Of a stretch of 64,000 bases of DNA, positions 44,001 to 51,909 are shown one piece after another; within the stretch, counting starts at the first letter, position 1, and each line of letters opens with the position of its first letter. A program made the translations under genes and the position numbers. The notes below the pieces were generated by a model, which was not told where the DNA came from, made no database searches, and worked only from the letters and a program-made list of their open reading frames with translations. The stretch lies in the NCBI GenBank assembly GCA_963920525.1, contig OY986435.1, forward strand, positions 296,709,817 through 296,773,816. Direction: 5' to 3'. This DNA is from Dichetophora obliterata. Taxonomy: Eukaryota > Arthropoda > Insecta > Diptera > Sciomyzidae.

Positions 44001-46460
44001 TTATTGCAATAACGTGATAAGCCACATGAACTAAAAAAATCAATTTTTTTTAGGCTGAATACATTATTCAATGCATTGCCAACAACCACTAAGGAGATTT
44101 TGGCTATTTCTTAGTAATTTTCTTACCTATTTGTAAAAGTTTCCGTTTTCAATTCCATTTCTTCATACAAAAATACATTTTTTCAAAACTTTAGAGACGA
44201 TTATTTGAAAATATTTTTTATGTGGCTTATCATATTCTTTCAGTAAGCCATTCAATTGTACCTTAAAATTTTGTGTAGTATATATCAATAATTTTTGATC
44301 TCTGAATTAATAAAACTTTCGTAGTCATTATTATACACTGCGTCTCATAACTATAGTAGACTTTAAAATATTCTTTTAACTGACCATGGACATTAATTAA
44401 AACACCCTTCATAAAAAACATAATTAAAAGAAAACTTTCTTACTCTCTTCCACTTTTTTCACAAAAGTTTTTTTTTAAAATCTGCTCTCTGAAGTGAACC
44501 GTTAAAAATAGCAAAGTGATCGCATATTTGCACCTATTTTTCATTTTATAACTATAGCACACATTTTCAAAGGTAACATTAAAGTGACAGCTCGTGAACT
44601 TAAGATCATATTTCTGTGTTTAAAGTTAAAATACTAATAAGAAAGTAAAATGCTACGAGGTAAGAAGTTGTCAGAAGTAGAAAAAGGGAAAATTCTTGGA
44701 TTTAATGAAGCAGGACTAAAAATTAGCGATATTTCAAGGAAAACAAGCAGAAGAAGGAAAGTTGTTTATAATTTCCTCTCAGATCAGGAAGAAGTGCAAG
44801 ACGAGGTCTTGCAAAAAAACATTCGAACCCAAGGTCCAAAAAAAACAAACTTTCGAACTGCGAACTTGCTGCTACAATAACACCAAAATAGTTTAAATCA
44901 ACGGTTTGGAGATCTGTCGACAAAAAATGAGAACAGCACCCAGATTACTTAAGCATCATAAAGTTTCCTGGCTTAATTTCGCTTAGCGAAACATGCAAAC
45001 AAATTGGTCTCAGGTATTAACAGTACATAAAAAAAAATAAGTCTTTGTCATATTCTGAATAATTTTTGTTCTATAGATTATTTTTTCTGATGAGAAAAAA
45101 TGGAACCTAGATGGCCCTGATGGGTCACAGACAATATTGGCGTGACTTAAGAAAAGAACCACAAAATTTTTGTCAGAGAAATTTCGATGTCGGTTCGTTG
45201 ATGGTATGGGGTGCGTTTTCAGCGCATGGTGTGTAGGAGCTGCAGGTTGTTTCATCAAAAATGAGGAGCACAGATTACACCAAGGTTCTTCAGTGTTCTC
45301 TACTTCCATTTTTGAGGCAGAATGTTGAAAAAACTACACATTTCAACGAGATAATGCTTCTATACACTCCAGCAGAGAAACAATGCAATGGCTTCAAGGC
45401 AATAATATCTCGATTCTGGAATGGCCAGCCTGCTCACCTGATCTTAACCCATTAGAAAATATGTGGGCATATTAATAAGAAAAGTTTTAGCAAAATACCG
45501 CCCGTACAACTCAGTTCCAGAACTAAGATATGCAATTTTTCATGCTTGGAAAGGTATTGAAGAAAATGTCATAAAAAATCTAGTTGATTCCATGGAAACC
45601 AAAATATTTGAGTGTTTTCAGCATAACGAAGGTGTAACTCATTACTAACATTTTTTTTTTTAATAAAATTAAACAAGAAAAACCGATTTTTGAGAGTGTT
45701 TACTTAAATTTGCTATAGTTATGAAACGAAAAAAGAGGTGCAAATATGAAATTTACTTTGTTATTTTTAACGGTTCAATCAATTTACACATACAGGTTCA
45801 CTGATAACATTTTATGAAAGTTTGGCAACGGGTGCGTGTTATCAACGCACCGGGTTTCAGCTAGTATAATATAAAAACTATAAAAATTTAAGAATCAGAA
45901 TTTAAATGCTTTTTATATTTTTCACTTTGCTTCTGATGCTCTTCATTATTTTATATAATCTGCACTATGAACTTGATAGAAAGTTATTCATTCATTGCAT
46001 CTACACCATAAATTCAGATTACTTTTTAATCTTGTTTTTTTATACTTTTTATTTAAACTGCTGAAATAAACTTTAAAGGCGATGAAAAGTCACGACTTAG
46101 TTCATGAAATTTATATTTTTCAATGACTCATTTTTAGATTTTCAAAAAGAAGTGTGCTTATTTTTTTTTTTAAATAAATGCTTTAGGACATGAAACTTTT
46201 TCGGCCACTCTTTTAAATAACTTATCTTTCACTGTTGTTTTAATAAAATATATAAATTTATTGATTGTGTTCTTTTTAATTTGATGCTTTTGATATAATT
46301 ACTTTACCACTGCAATTTCACCGGCTATACTTTTGACACTTTTTCTAATGAAGATCCAAACAAATAATTGACTTAAAATTGCAGCCAAAATAATTAATGG
46401 CGACAATAAAATTGTAATTGCTATTTCGGCTACAATCTTTAGATATGTCAACAGTTCCAT
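32025..46460 (-). CDS. Membrane-anchored short-chain dehydrogenase/reductase (SDR16C / 17-beta-HSD 11-like), five exons
   Basis: Exons on minus: 46460-46308 (51 codons, start ATG at 46460), 37613-37458, 32923-32747, 32675-32603 and 32335 down to about 32025. All junctions are GT-AG and keep frame; exon 4/5 splits a Ser codon. Residues 12-36 form a hydrophobic anchor. The cofactor motif TGGGNGLG is at 53-60, NNAG at 131-134, Asn156, Ser184, Tyr197 and Lys201 (YTASK). Ser to Tyr is 13 residues, as in the family. Known family role: NAD(P)-dependent oxidation or reduction of retinoids, steroids or fatty alcohols at ER or lipid-droplet membranes; the substrate here is unknown. After residue 289 the frame reaches TGA, but the same bases form a strong donor (GA|GTGAGT). 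Relatives continue about 20-30 residues, so a sixth exon probably lies below 32025; it was not found. The introns are full of transposons. Confidence 0.88.
32384..32571. mobile_element. 188-bp MITE in intron 4 of the dehydrogenase gene
   Basis: Inverted ends of about 28 bp: GTGACCTTCTCCGAGAAAAG at 32384 and its inverse ending at 32571, differing at one base in the extension. Flanks are AT-rich (ATAT), so the target duplication is ambiguous. No coding capacity. Confidence 0.8.
32965..33873. mobile_element. Inverted-repeat element in dehydrogenase intron 2
   Basis: Ends AGGTCTGTTTCCGTAC (32965) and, read inward from 33873, AGGTATGTTTGCGTAC, followed on both sides by CTTCARGTAA-type sequence. 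It contains many CTTGAAGTTACTTGAA motifs and a TTAA-flanked MITE. No coding capacity; target duplication possibly AAT. Confidence 0.5.
33414..33820. mobile_element. 407-bp MITE flanked by TTAA, nested
   Basis: TTAA at 33410-33413 and 33821-33824. Inverted ends AGGGCTTACACATCAGCGA and AGGGCTTACACATTAGCGA. The interior repeats GTTCGACGAAC-type palindromes many times. TTAA duplication suggests a piggyBac-type mobiliser, although the ends do not begin with CCC. It sits inside the element at 32965-33873. Confidence 0.75.
34463..34800 (+). mobile_element. tRNA-derived SINE (tRNA-like head, TTTC-rich tail)
   Basis: 34463-34535 is 73 nt with a perfect Pol III B box (GGTTCGAATCC), an A-box-like TAATCTAGTGG and an ATT (Asn-like) anticodon position. 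Acceptor and anticodon stems each have two mismatches and the D stem is poor, so it is not a sound tRNA. A body of about 250 bp follows, with a CCGAGG/CCTCGG hairpin near 34658-34683, then a (TTTC)n tail at about 34772-34798. That layout fits a SINE. Confidence 0.55.
34894..35641. mobile_element. 748-bp hAT MITE nested in the right arm of the long-inverted-repeat element
   Basis: Ends TAGTGTCCGACTAAATATTCGG and, read inward from 35641, TAGTGTCCGACCGAAACCGG. Flanking octamers GTCACTAC (34886-34893) and GTCATAAC (35642-35649) agree at 7 of 8. Subterminal CGAATATTCGG/CGGTTTCGG repeats are hAT-like. No transposase. Confidence 0.78.
35925..37175. mobile_element. Large foldback element, about 600-bp arms
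   Basis: The left arm (about 35925-36530) is an inverted copy of the right arm (about 36600-37175). Matching blocks from the tips inward are CGCTCCACCAGCATTTTCTAAT, AATAGCCATCC, GGGCTTAAAATTGCT, AGTCCGTGTAAAT and TTTCACTCATGAACTT. Tips read AATGCCAAGGTG and AATGCAAAGGTG. The left arm has an extra segment of about 60 bp near 36120. It codes for nothing; open frames inside are chance. It fills the distal part of dehydrogenase intron 2. Confidence 0.75.
37620..38180. other. Intron 1 DNA of the dehydrogenase gene, no feature
   Basis: AT-rich intronic sequence between exon 2 and the LINE, with a short CACACA run near 38057. Nothing else recognised. Confidence 0.5.
38246..39754 (+). CDS. LINE ORF1 protein: PHD-type zinc finger plus C-terminal RNA-binding-like fold
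   Basis: Start ATG at 38246, in a good context (GTCATGGC). Residues about 9-63 form a PHD-like finger: CEICKSKW, SCNGC, FHSKC and WCCIQC give the C4HC3-type spacing. The middle (about 100-390) is Ser/Thr/Asn-rich and low in complexity, with a repeated phrase QPLVSTSSRPLVDR / QPLVSTISRPLVEL. The C-terminal part (about 395-480) starts KTIFISRLAA and looks like an RRM-type module. PHD fingers and RRM-like folds are known in ORF1 of several LINE clades; the likely role is binding of the element RNA and chromatin. The ORF ends CCA AAA AAC TGC TAG, a frameshift-prone context. Confidence 0.82.
   Translation: MASNITSNDFGCEICKSKWNTFDNFISCNGCLKIFHSKCINLNGKICDALRCTTPNGLQWCCIQCRQFSTAALASRCLDLQASSSKIVSEFSRINNSIIALVEDIDSLKHLACSAESTKVVADQNASKVTGRSLRSKTLGKTHQRPTYDKDSNNIVSPVAQDESFALQTQAHIENIALTQNTSGHIARNCSKTHKAQNCNSAGSNATSLISPASIECPLNTKILDDSLAAHAHYCSVSDIRPVFSLLPTSNHHPVIPVSEVSNEIPSSLVTHQANVNDVHPVVNSSNQPLVSTSSRPLVDRIIASDDHNVIQSTSVTQPPTLTDMHTIDVNSNLNASTVIPINNNVACQSNFILPRVDHIADMESNHLLQRPINTSTQPLVSTISRPLVELVVVPRPPRKTIFISRLAATTTVENIADYIFNKLPAPKTTPTCIKLNRRVQRDFASFKIHVSDPDYNIIICNDFWPYGVLVREFIMRPTSISTSKNYTQNYALTSSTSPKNC
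39700..42807 (+). CDS. LINE ORF2 protein: APE endonuclease and reverse transcriptase
   Basis: The frame is open from 39700 to the stop at 42805-42807 and overlaps ORF1 by about 55 bases. No ATG occurs in frame before the endonuclease domain; the first lies near 40370, inside it. Endonuclease motifs: YHNASGI, LTETWL, GGGVLIAV, LGDFNLG, ILDLIFV and HHKAL. Reverse transcriptase motifs: YTDFSKAFDKVDH, SGIPQGTHSGPLLF and the catalytic FADDVKLF near 41990. A C-terminal tail follows (ALRKMRWSDGLPSYQERR). No RNase H. The usual RPISLL block reads NYRAIIKQGTFAKLF. Translation may depend on a -1 frameshift from ORF1. Confidence 0.88.
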   Translation, partial: KLYSELRSNIIYFSKKLLDSSCNLSADTNVARNIAGLVPSREHPPSIIAQPNHTTSSIVEGQLTNLNTFLNNGTITSLSQGIECKQHTYSLYYHNASGIRTKSSQFLLAVSLHEYDIITLTETWLINDINSAEFFDDFYHVYRLDRCAIATGRAKGGGVLIAVRADISSKLICLPIIDKLVEQIAVRVDFVFNKSIYFLISYVPPNTVLEIYNNHLYNIEYISNMLTPNQHMIVLGDFNLGNVSWAYEGNNLLPFNFKSDIESSFISFFLSNGLNQINFVKNDINRILDLIFVTEDLKFSCEPNCSPISKNSIHHKALTVFFEFYKFDEVEVVSPIELDFAKGDFDKINSILAHCDWSVLNTFSDPDKAFVYICEQFLFSTSNLIPLKSFTRRNKRPWFNKSLSHLKNLKNKAFKKFQTSQSIVDRSRFQQLRNEFNFLHNYLYNEYILKIESELQLNPSFFWRYINDARCSNGIPASMEYDGHTSNSTSESCNLFAKFFQNVYEDHSSVPFTATIFDSNNVRAVEDFTIYEDDVLSAISNLKSSFKNEKDGFPPGFFKLCSSNIAKPVSMLYNLCLKSKKFLDTWKICFIVPIFKSGNRGDIKNYRAIIKQGTFAKLFDNIIQIKMFELIKHQICDCQHGFLPGRSANTNLALISNHITMAMEKRCQLDVVYTDFSKAFDKVDHRILILKLKKFGFSDSLLEFIFNFLINRKLFVRIGSTVSEVAIEAFSGIPQGTHSGPLLFLVFINDLPEIFSFAKCLLFADDVKLFSNVTNISDCWRLQAELSKFEEWCMLNNLKLNINKCCIVSFTKCAELIRFDYNIDNIVLTRKIENKDLGVIFDYNLNFKSHFDYIISKSFAMMGFIKRNSVNFKDPMTLKALYVSLVRSKLEYCSIIWNPYYDEHSNRIEKIQKLFTKCALRKMRWSDGLPSYQERRKLLGLQSLKDRRSYCSLIFVYNVLNGNIKCQEISRILNLYDLPRNLRLNRLFEDSAHRSNYALNSPLTRCIRLSNSLASVLNFNVSLSRFKLDLFILYN
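39742..39748 (+). promoter_or_regulatory. Candidate -1 ribosomal frameshift site A_AAA_AAC
   Basis: The heptamer is in the right phase to ORF1 codons (CCA AAA AAC TGC TAG) and lies one codon before the stop. Slipping back one base moves reading into CTG CTA GAC, the open ORF2 frame. A weak 5-bp stem, CAGCA at 39756-39760 with TGCTG at 39774-39778, starts 7 bases downstream. Function is inferred, not shown. Confidence 0.5.
43160..43480. other. Intron 1 DNA between LINE and hAT remnant
   Basis: AT-rich intronic sequence with short ATGTATCAAA repeats near 43250. No gene. Confidence 0.45.
43487..43935 (+). mobile_element. Decayed hAT element end with transposase relics
   Basis: Starts TAGGGAGGTCAATCC, a relative of the right end of the element at 5198-6724, and repeats AAATCCCGGGATTA soon after. 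Near 43845-43910 a broken frame (about TTISTN then SERCKI) resembles the hAT C-terminal dimerisation block in decayed form. The right terminus was not found. Confidence 0.45.
43936..44335. other. Intron 1 DNA, no feature recognised
   Basis: AT-rich intronic sequence. A fragment resembling transposon interior cannot be excluded. Confidence 0.4.
44336..45777 (+). mobile_element. Tc3-like Tc1/mariner element, right end truncated
   Basis: Inverted repeats: inner left GAACCGTTAAAAATAGC to CATTTTATAACTATAGCAC (44496-44566), matched by the inverse at 45705-45776. The left side also has an outer motif, CTCATAACTATAG (44343-44355), after a TA. Two binding-site-like repeats per end fits Tc3-type and other IR/DR elements. 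On the right, the outer motif is absent and the element runs straight into Helitron sequence. The transposase is decayed. Confidence 0.7.
44650..45648 (+). pseudogene. Tc3-like DD34E transposase, broken
   Basis: Opens MLRGKKLSEVEKGKIL, a helix-turn-helix start like Tc3, with ISDISRKTSRRRKVV. After stops and frame changes come FSDEKKWNLDGPDG (first aspartate, near 45090), LMVWGAFSAHG (near 45200), QRDNASIHSSRETM (second aspartate, near 45345) and SPDLNPLENMW (glutamate, near 45450). There are 34 residues between the second D and E, giving DD34E. Several frameshifts, one right after ENMWAY, make it inactive. Confidence 0.8.
45778..45864 (+). mobile_element. Helitron 3'-end fragment
   Basis: Matches the last part of the Helitron at 12086-15711 (ATTTACACATACAGG, ACTGATAACATTTTATG). 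It ends in a clean hairpin, GGTGCGT / ACGCACC, about 10 bases before CTAG and a host T. This is the clearest Helitron terminator in the window. The rest of that element is missing. Confidence 0.72.
45870..46300. other. Intron 1 DNA next to exon 1
   Basis: AT-rich intronic sequence between the Helitron fragment and exon 1 of the dehydrogenase gene. Nothing else recognised. Confidence 0.5.
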
Positions 46461-46955
46461 GTTGGAGAGTCGAATAAAAATGTGCATGAGCGAAACATAA
46501 GCTTTTATATATGGCACACAGAATATAAATTGAGTTGTGAATACGAGTATTGCGATAATAATTAACACTTAAACGATTAAGTTTATATGTATATTAAAAA
46601 TGCATTGTTGGAATCAAAGCCTATGTTTGTAATTTAACTAAAACATCGTTTGAAATGTAAATAAAATATATTTACAATATATACTAAAGAATTTCGAAAT
46701 AGTGTTGTTAAAATGCTAAGATCTGGAATACAGTAGTTTTGATTAAATATTTACAACATTTCATGACAAGAGAAGTTAACTGTATTAACTTTTGAATTCA
46801 TTTTATCTATATTTATGAATATCATAGCTTGATAATAGTAAAAAATCTAGTGAAATAGATTTTATAACATTTAATAAAGACCTTTGGAACAGAGTTGTTT
46901 TGAATAAAAAACACAAAAGAACTCAAGATATAATTGCCCTAGACAAACTTGAAAT
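46461..46955 (-). other. Upstream region of the dehydrogenase gene
   Basis: Contains the 5' leader of exon 1 and probably the promoter. The reading frame upstream of the chosen start stays open to an ATG at 46568, giving an alternative start that adds 36 residues. ATG 46460 is preferred because the protein then begins MELLTYLK, like its relatives. No clear TATA box or initiator was singled out. Confidence 0.4.
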
Positions 46956-47439
46956 ATATACATTAAGGTGGATCAAAAAAAAAACAAACATTTTTTTCGA
47001 CACTCATATTCTGGGAGCTGGATTCAAGTAGATCTTAAATACAAAAAGATATCGAAATCGATGGAACCGTCATCTATTTACCCATTTAGTTTTATTTATT
47101 TATTTATTTACTTGATTGCTAAACCTTAACAGGTTTTATAGCAAATTTAAAATTATAAAATAAGACATTTAATACAATTCAAAAATAAAAAGTATGATTT
47201 TGATTGAAATCATGTATTATTAACAAACTAAAAAATTTTAATAAATTGCTTAAAGTATAAAATTTTATTAAAGTACTAGCTGAACCCGGTGTGCTTCGCT
47301 ACCCCCTCGTATAAAATAAAATTAAAAGTATTTATATATAGCTGAAACCCGGCGCGTTGCTGCCACTCTCCCTATTCAAACGCCCATAAAATGTTATCAG
47401 TTAAACAGCATGTCTAAATTGAGGTCAAATACTGAATTC

Positions 47440-48650
47440 TGAGACTGTGCGACCTATATCCACAAAGCTATTCGATATAACAAATTTGGGTTGTATAGGA
47501 AGTGCCACTCTCTCTTCATCACCGCTAATAGAATGTAATCAATTAAACTGGATGTCTACATTGAGGTCGAATACCGAATTCCAAAACTGTGCGACATATA
47601 ACTCCAAAACTATTCGATAGCACAAATTTTGATTGTATGGGAGGTGCCACTCTCCTTTTCCCTACGCCCATAAAATTTTAGCAATGAAACTGCATGAGTA
47701 CATTGAGGTCGAATACTGAATTTTGAGGCTGAGTTACCTATAACTCCAAATCTATTCGATATCGCAAATTTGGGTTAAATTGGAGGTGTCACGCCCCCCG
47801 AAAAACTCTAAAAAATTTTATCAGTAAATCTGCAAGCGTAAATTTTGGTCGAATACTGAGTTCCGACGCTGTGCGACCTTGAACTACAAAGCTATTCGAT
47901 ATCACAAATTTTCGTTGTATGGGAGGTGCCACTCCCCCTTGATCAACGCTCATAAAATGTAATCAATGAAACTGCATGTGTACATTGAGGTCCAATACTG
48001 AATTCCAAAGCTGTGAGACCTATAACCCCAATGCTATTTGATATCTCTAATTTTGGTTAAATAGGAGGTTTCACGCCCCCTTGTCGTAAGCCCATAAAAT
48101 GTAATTAATGAAACTGCATGTATAAATTGGGGCCGAATACTGAATTCTGACGCTGATATTCAATATCGCAAATTTACGTTAAATGGGAGGTGCCACGCCC
48201 CTCTTACCAATGAACATAGATTGAATCAATGAAACTGCATGTGTATATTGAGGTCGAATACTGAATTTCGGCGTTGTACGACTTATAACTCTAAAACTAT
48301 TTGATAGCACAAAGTTGGGTTGTATGGGTAGTGCCACTCCCCTTTGCCCTACGACGACAAAATGTAAGTATTGAAAATGCATGTATAAATTTAGGTCGAA
48401 TACCGAATTCTTACGCTGTCAACCTATAACTTCAAAGCAATACGATATCGCAAATTTGGGTTGTAAGGGAGATGTCACGCCTCCCTGTCCAACGCCCATA
48501 AAATAAAACCATTGAAACTGCATGTGTAAATTGAGGTCAAAAACTGAATTCCAAAGATGAATTCCTATAACTTCAAAGCTATTCGATATCACAAATTTGG
48601 GTTGTATCGGAGGTGCCCCTCCCCCTTGTCCACTCCCATAAAATTTCATC
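47440..48650 (-). repeat. About 141-bp tandem array, inverted partner of 14370-15690
   Basis: About nine units with ATAACTCCAAAGCTATTCGAT-type cores near 47450, 47591, 47733, 47875, 48015, 48155 (shortened), 48275, 48418 and 48560. The shortened unit at 48155 has the same deletion as the one at 14840, so both arrays descend from one parental array rather than expanding separately. Confidence 0.8.
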
Positions 48651-48739
48651 CTACTTGTGAATATTTTAACGATGGCAAGGCGACATGACTGCAGGTTGTT
48701 GTCTATGCTACTTTTGTAGCTGTGGCTAAATTAATGTTA

Positions 48740-49190
48740 TTTCTTGCCTTTGTCTAATCCCGCCCATATTTGCAGTAAAGCTCAGAACGCGTACATTAAA
48801 CTGACGTACCAAATTTTGTTCAAATACCTATAAGAGGAGCAAAAATAATGGATTTTAAATTCGTAATTTGTATGGGAGGTACCACGTTCATTTGTCCAAT
48901 TGCGTCCATATTTGTAGTTGAACTTAGAAACTATACACTAAACCCTTCATATTAAATTGTATTCCGATACCAACAACAGTAGGAGAAATAGTGGATTTTG
49001 AATTTGTAATTTGTATGGGAGGTACCACGCCCCTTTGTCCAATCCCGCCCATATTTGGAGTAAAGCTTGGAACGCATACATTAAACGGATGTACCAAATT
49101 TTGTTCAAATACCTATAATAGGAGCAGAAATATCGGATTTTTAATCTGCGATTTGTATGGGAGGTACCACGCCCCTTTGTCGAATTAAGT
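48740..49190 (-). repeat. Second tandem repeat in the minus-strand Helitron
   Basis: Three units near 48757, 48890 and 49040 share GCCCATATTTG, ACCAAATTTTGTTCAAATACC and TTGTATGGGAGGTACCACG. Spacing is about 133-150 bp. This repeat type is not present in the plus-strand Helitron at 12086. Confidence 0.7.
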
Positions 49191-49906
49191 TTTTTTTTCT
49201 ATATAAACCATCTACTAAAAAAAATCAGCCTAATCGGTTCAGCCGTTCGCCCGTGATGGCATTTCATAGATGGACCGTTTTATTTTTATATATATAGATA
49301 AAAAATAACAAAAAAAAATTTAAGTCAAATCGATAATATCAGACAGCTAAGCAGGGTTGCGTTTTCAAGACAAACAAGGTCAAGTTAGCAACAATTTTTG
49401 TATCCGGCGGAGTCGTGTGACAAACAAGGTCTCATACCCAATAAAACACTACTCCAATAAGTATGTATATGTATAATATATATCGTTCTGTCTTCCTGAA
49501 GCCGGTGAGGTCCAGGCTTACAGGGTGGTTACTCGACAAACTTGGTCAACTTCACCAAACCAATTTTCATAAAATAAAAAAAACCAGTTGCGAACGCAGG
49601 CACCAAGACAAACTAGGTCTTATCGGCCACTCATATTAATATATTACAAATCGATCTAACGTAGTGTTTCAAGAGGTAAAAAGACCCAAGACACCACGGT
49701 ACCGTCGACAAGTATAGTTACAATCATCATGAAGATATGAGGCAACTGAAGATCCCAGGCTTAGGTCCATTCAGATTATTTAGATGTATTATACACCAAA
49801 ATTTTCCATTTTACGCTTAGGTCCATTTATCCATTTATATTGTTATATTAATGTGTTTACAAATCACCAGATGCATCCGATATATGCTTGAAAGAACTTT
49901 ACATAA

Positions 49907-51003
49907 TCAACGACGGTACTGCAGGTAATCTATAATTTTATGTTTGATTGAGTCCATGGATTCACTTAAGGATATAACATCAGATACAAAATTAAAATCA
50001 CCGCAAGCGCTTCCAAGAGGTTCATTTTGCAAATAATTAGTTCTAAAAAAGTTCATGTGGAGTAACTCAAAAGATCTTCTTGGACGAAGAGGAATATTAA
50101 AATATACTTTACTCAATAAACATGGACTGTTGACATATCCATGTATAAGTTTTGTAATCCAACAAGCATTTATCATAATTCTCCGATTTTTTAAAGAAGG
50201 AAGATTTAAGAGTTGTAACCAATATTCATAAGATGGTAAGTGAAAATCAGTATTACAATAAAGATAGCTTAAGCAAAACAAAAGAAATTGTTTCTGCACT
50301 GTTCAATGTCGTCTATATAACAACCGTATCGCGGGCACCAAACAACTGAAGCGTATTCTAAGATAGGCAGCACTAGGGAAATGAATAAGGTTTTCGTTAT
50401 GAATGGATCATTAAACTCTTTTGCCCAACGTTTAATAAATCCTAAAGTACAACAATATTTGCTCTATTTATTATTTTAGTTACATGAATATTAAAGCGTA
50501 GTTTAGGATCCATTGTAACTCCAAGATCATTGAAAATATCTAAGGACTCCAATGGATAACCACAAATTTTGAAGGTACATTTAATTGGTGGTTTGCGCGA
50601 GAAAGACATATGCTTGCATTTCTTCATGTTGAGGTACATACGGTTCGTTTTGCACAAGTTATGAAGATGATCAATGTCGGCTTGCAAAAATACAGAGTCA
50701 TTATCATTTTTAAAAGAAAGTTTGACATCGTCAGCAAGCATTAAGATGCTAGAATGCATTATGACAGATGCCAAGTCGTTTATAAAAAGTAGAAACAGAA
50801 GGGGCCCAAGATGACTTCCTTGAGGTACTCCTGAAGTAACAGGAAACTCATGTGATTTCTTGAGCTTAAAAAGAACAGATTGACTTCTATTGCTTAAGTA
50901 AGATTCAATCCACTTTACCAACGGTATAGGAAATCCAACAAGATGTAATTTTAAGATCAATAGTTTGTGATTTACAACGTCAAAAGCTTTGCTAAAATCC
51001 TTT
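49907..51003 (-). pseudogene. LINE reverse transcriptase C-terminal half, truncated
   Basis: Frame 51003-50442 has DFSKAFDVVNHKLL, SGVPQGSHLGPLLF and the catalytic block as LADDVKLS (usually FADD). Frame 50299-49907 continues with the C-terminal tail: LPSYEYWLQLLNLPSLKNRR corresponds to LPSYQERRKLLGLQSLKDRR of the intact LINE. Between them (about 50440-50300) a frame change occurs. The copy was dead on arrival because of 5' truncation. Confidence 0.82.
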
Positions 51004-51909
51004 TATTTTTTAAACTAAAAAATAAATTTTGTTCAAAGCTAAAATTTTGATTTAAAAAAAATCAACTTTTCGCCAAAAACCACAGGTTTTTTCGCCGTAA
51101 CTTTTTATCAATCTAAAATAACTACCTCAAAATGGGTGCAAATGAAAGGTATCTGGGACACCAAAGTTGTAAATAAGAAGATTTTTAGATTCAAGAATTT
51201 TTTAAGTGCAACAGTGTTCAGAATTCGGTCAACATTTTGGGTACTTTTCACTAAAATCGCTATAAATTTGCTGTTCATTCGCTATAAATATGTTAATTTT
51301 TGATTGTTCACCATGAAAGGTGAAGCCTCTTCAAAGCCACACCATTTTAAAAATAGTAAATTTTCTAAAATTTACTGAAAATTGGTGGATTTATAGATTT
51401 TTGTGAAAAATACCCTTTCAAAAATACTTTCCAAAAAAGTTTAAAAAAAAAATTCCACTGTTTTGATTTTTTTTATTTTTTTTATATATCAATAGATTAC
51501 ACCAAGTCTTTTTGAACAATACTTAATTTTTCCAAATTTACTGAAAAATGGCAAATTTATAACGATTTTAGTGAAAAATACCCAAAATGTTGACCGAATT
51601 CTGAACACTGTTGCACAAAAAAATTTCCTGAATCTAACCATCTTCCTATTTACAACCTTGGGGTCCAAGATACCTTTCATTTGCACCCAACTTTTGGGTG
51701 GTTATTTTAGATTGATAAAAACTTACTGCGAAAAAACCGGTGATTTTTGGCGAAAAAGTGATTTTTTAAAATCAAAACCGTTGGATGACGGTTCCACCGA
51801 TTTCGATATCCTTTCGAATTTAAGATCTACTTGAAGCCAGCTCCCAGAATATGAGTGTCGAAAAGTGTCTTTTTACCCCTGAACAAAACGATCCACTTTA
51901 ATATACATA

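Larger units (their letters stand above)
47276..49298 (-). mobile_element. Helitron-type element, minus strand, with two tandem 3' ends
   Basis: On minus it starts TCTATATATATAAAAATAAAACGG after a host A (49298). It ends at CTAG (47279-47276) followed by T. The interior carries the 141-bp array shared with the Helitron at 12086. A first 3'-end-like block (CGCGCCGGGTTTCAGC) stands at about 47341-47360, and a second (ACACCGGGTTCAGCTAG) at 47276-47293. No Rep/helicase. It has no target duplication, as expected. Confidence 0.75.
47092..51003 (-). mobile_element. 5'-truncated LINE inserted in the foldback arm
   Basis: On minus it starts abruptly at about 51003 within the reverse transcriptase (DFSKAFDVVNHKLL) and ends in an (AAAT)n tail at about 47092-47112. 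The tail resembles that of the LINE at 38180-43153. A Helitron at 47276-49298 interrupts its 3' UTR. Confidence 0.72.
46964..51900. mobile_element. Foldback element with perfect 8-bp target duplication, host of a nested LINE
   Basis: ATATACAT flanks it exactly at 46956-46963 and 51901-51908. Ends are TAAGGTGGATC and, read inward, TAAAGTGGATC. Long arms share CGACACTCATATTCTGGGAG, AAGTAGATCTTAAAT and ATCGATGGAACCGTCATC-type blocks. The left arm is split: tip at 46964-47091, remainder at 51004-51330. The right arm is about 51500-51900. Without the insertion it would be about 1 kb. No transposase. An 8-bp duplication suggests hAT-type mobilisation. Confidence 0.8.

Noticed and set aside
44336..44360. 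A complete outer inverted-repeat pair for the Tc3-like element
   Set aside because: Only the left outer motif was found; on the right, Helitron sequence takes its place.
46308..46568. A separate small membrane-protein gene of 89 codons
   Set aside because: Its end (GEIAV plus a GT donor) joins in frame to VTGGGNGLG at 37613; it is the first exon of the dehydrogenase gene.
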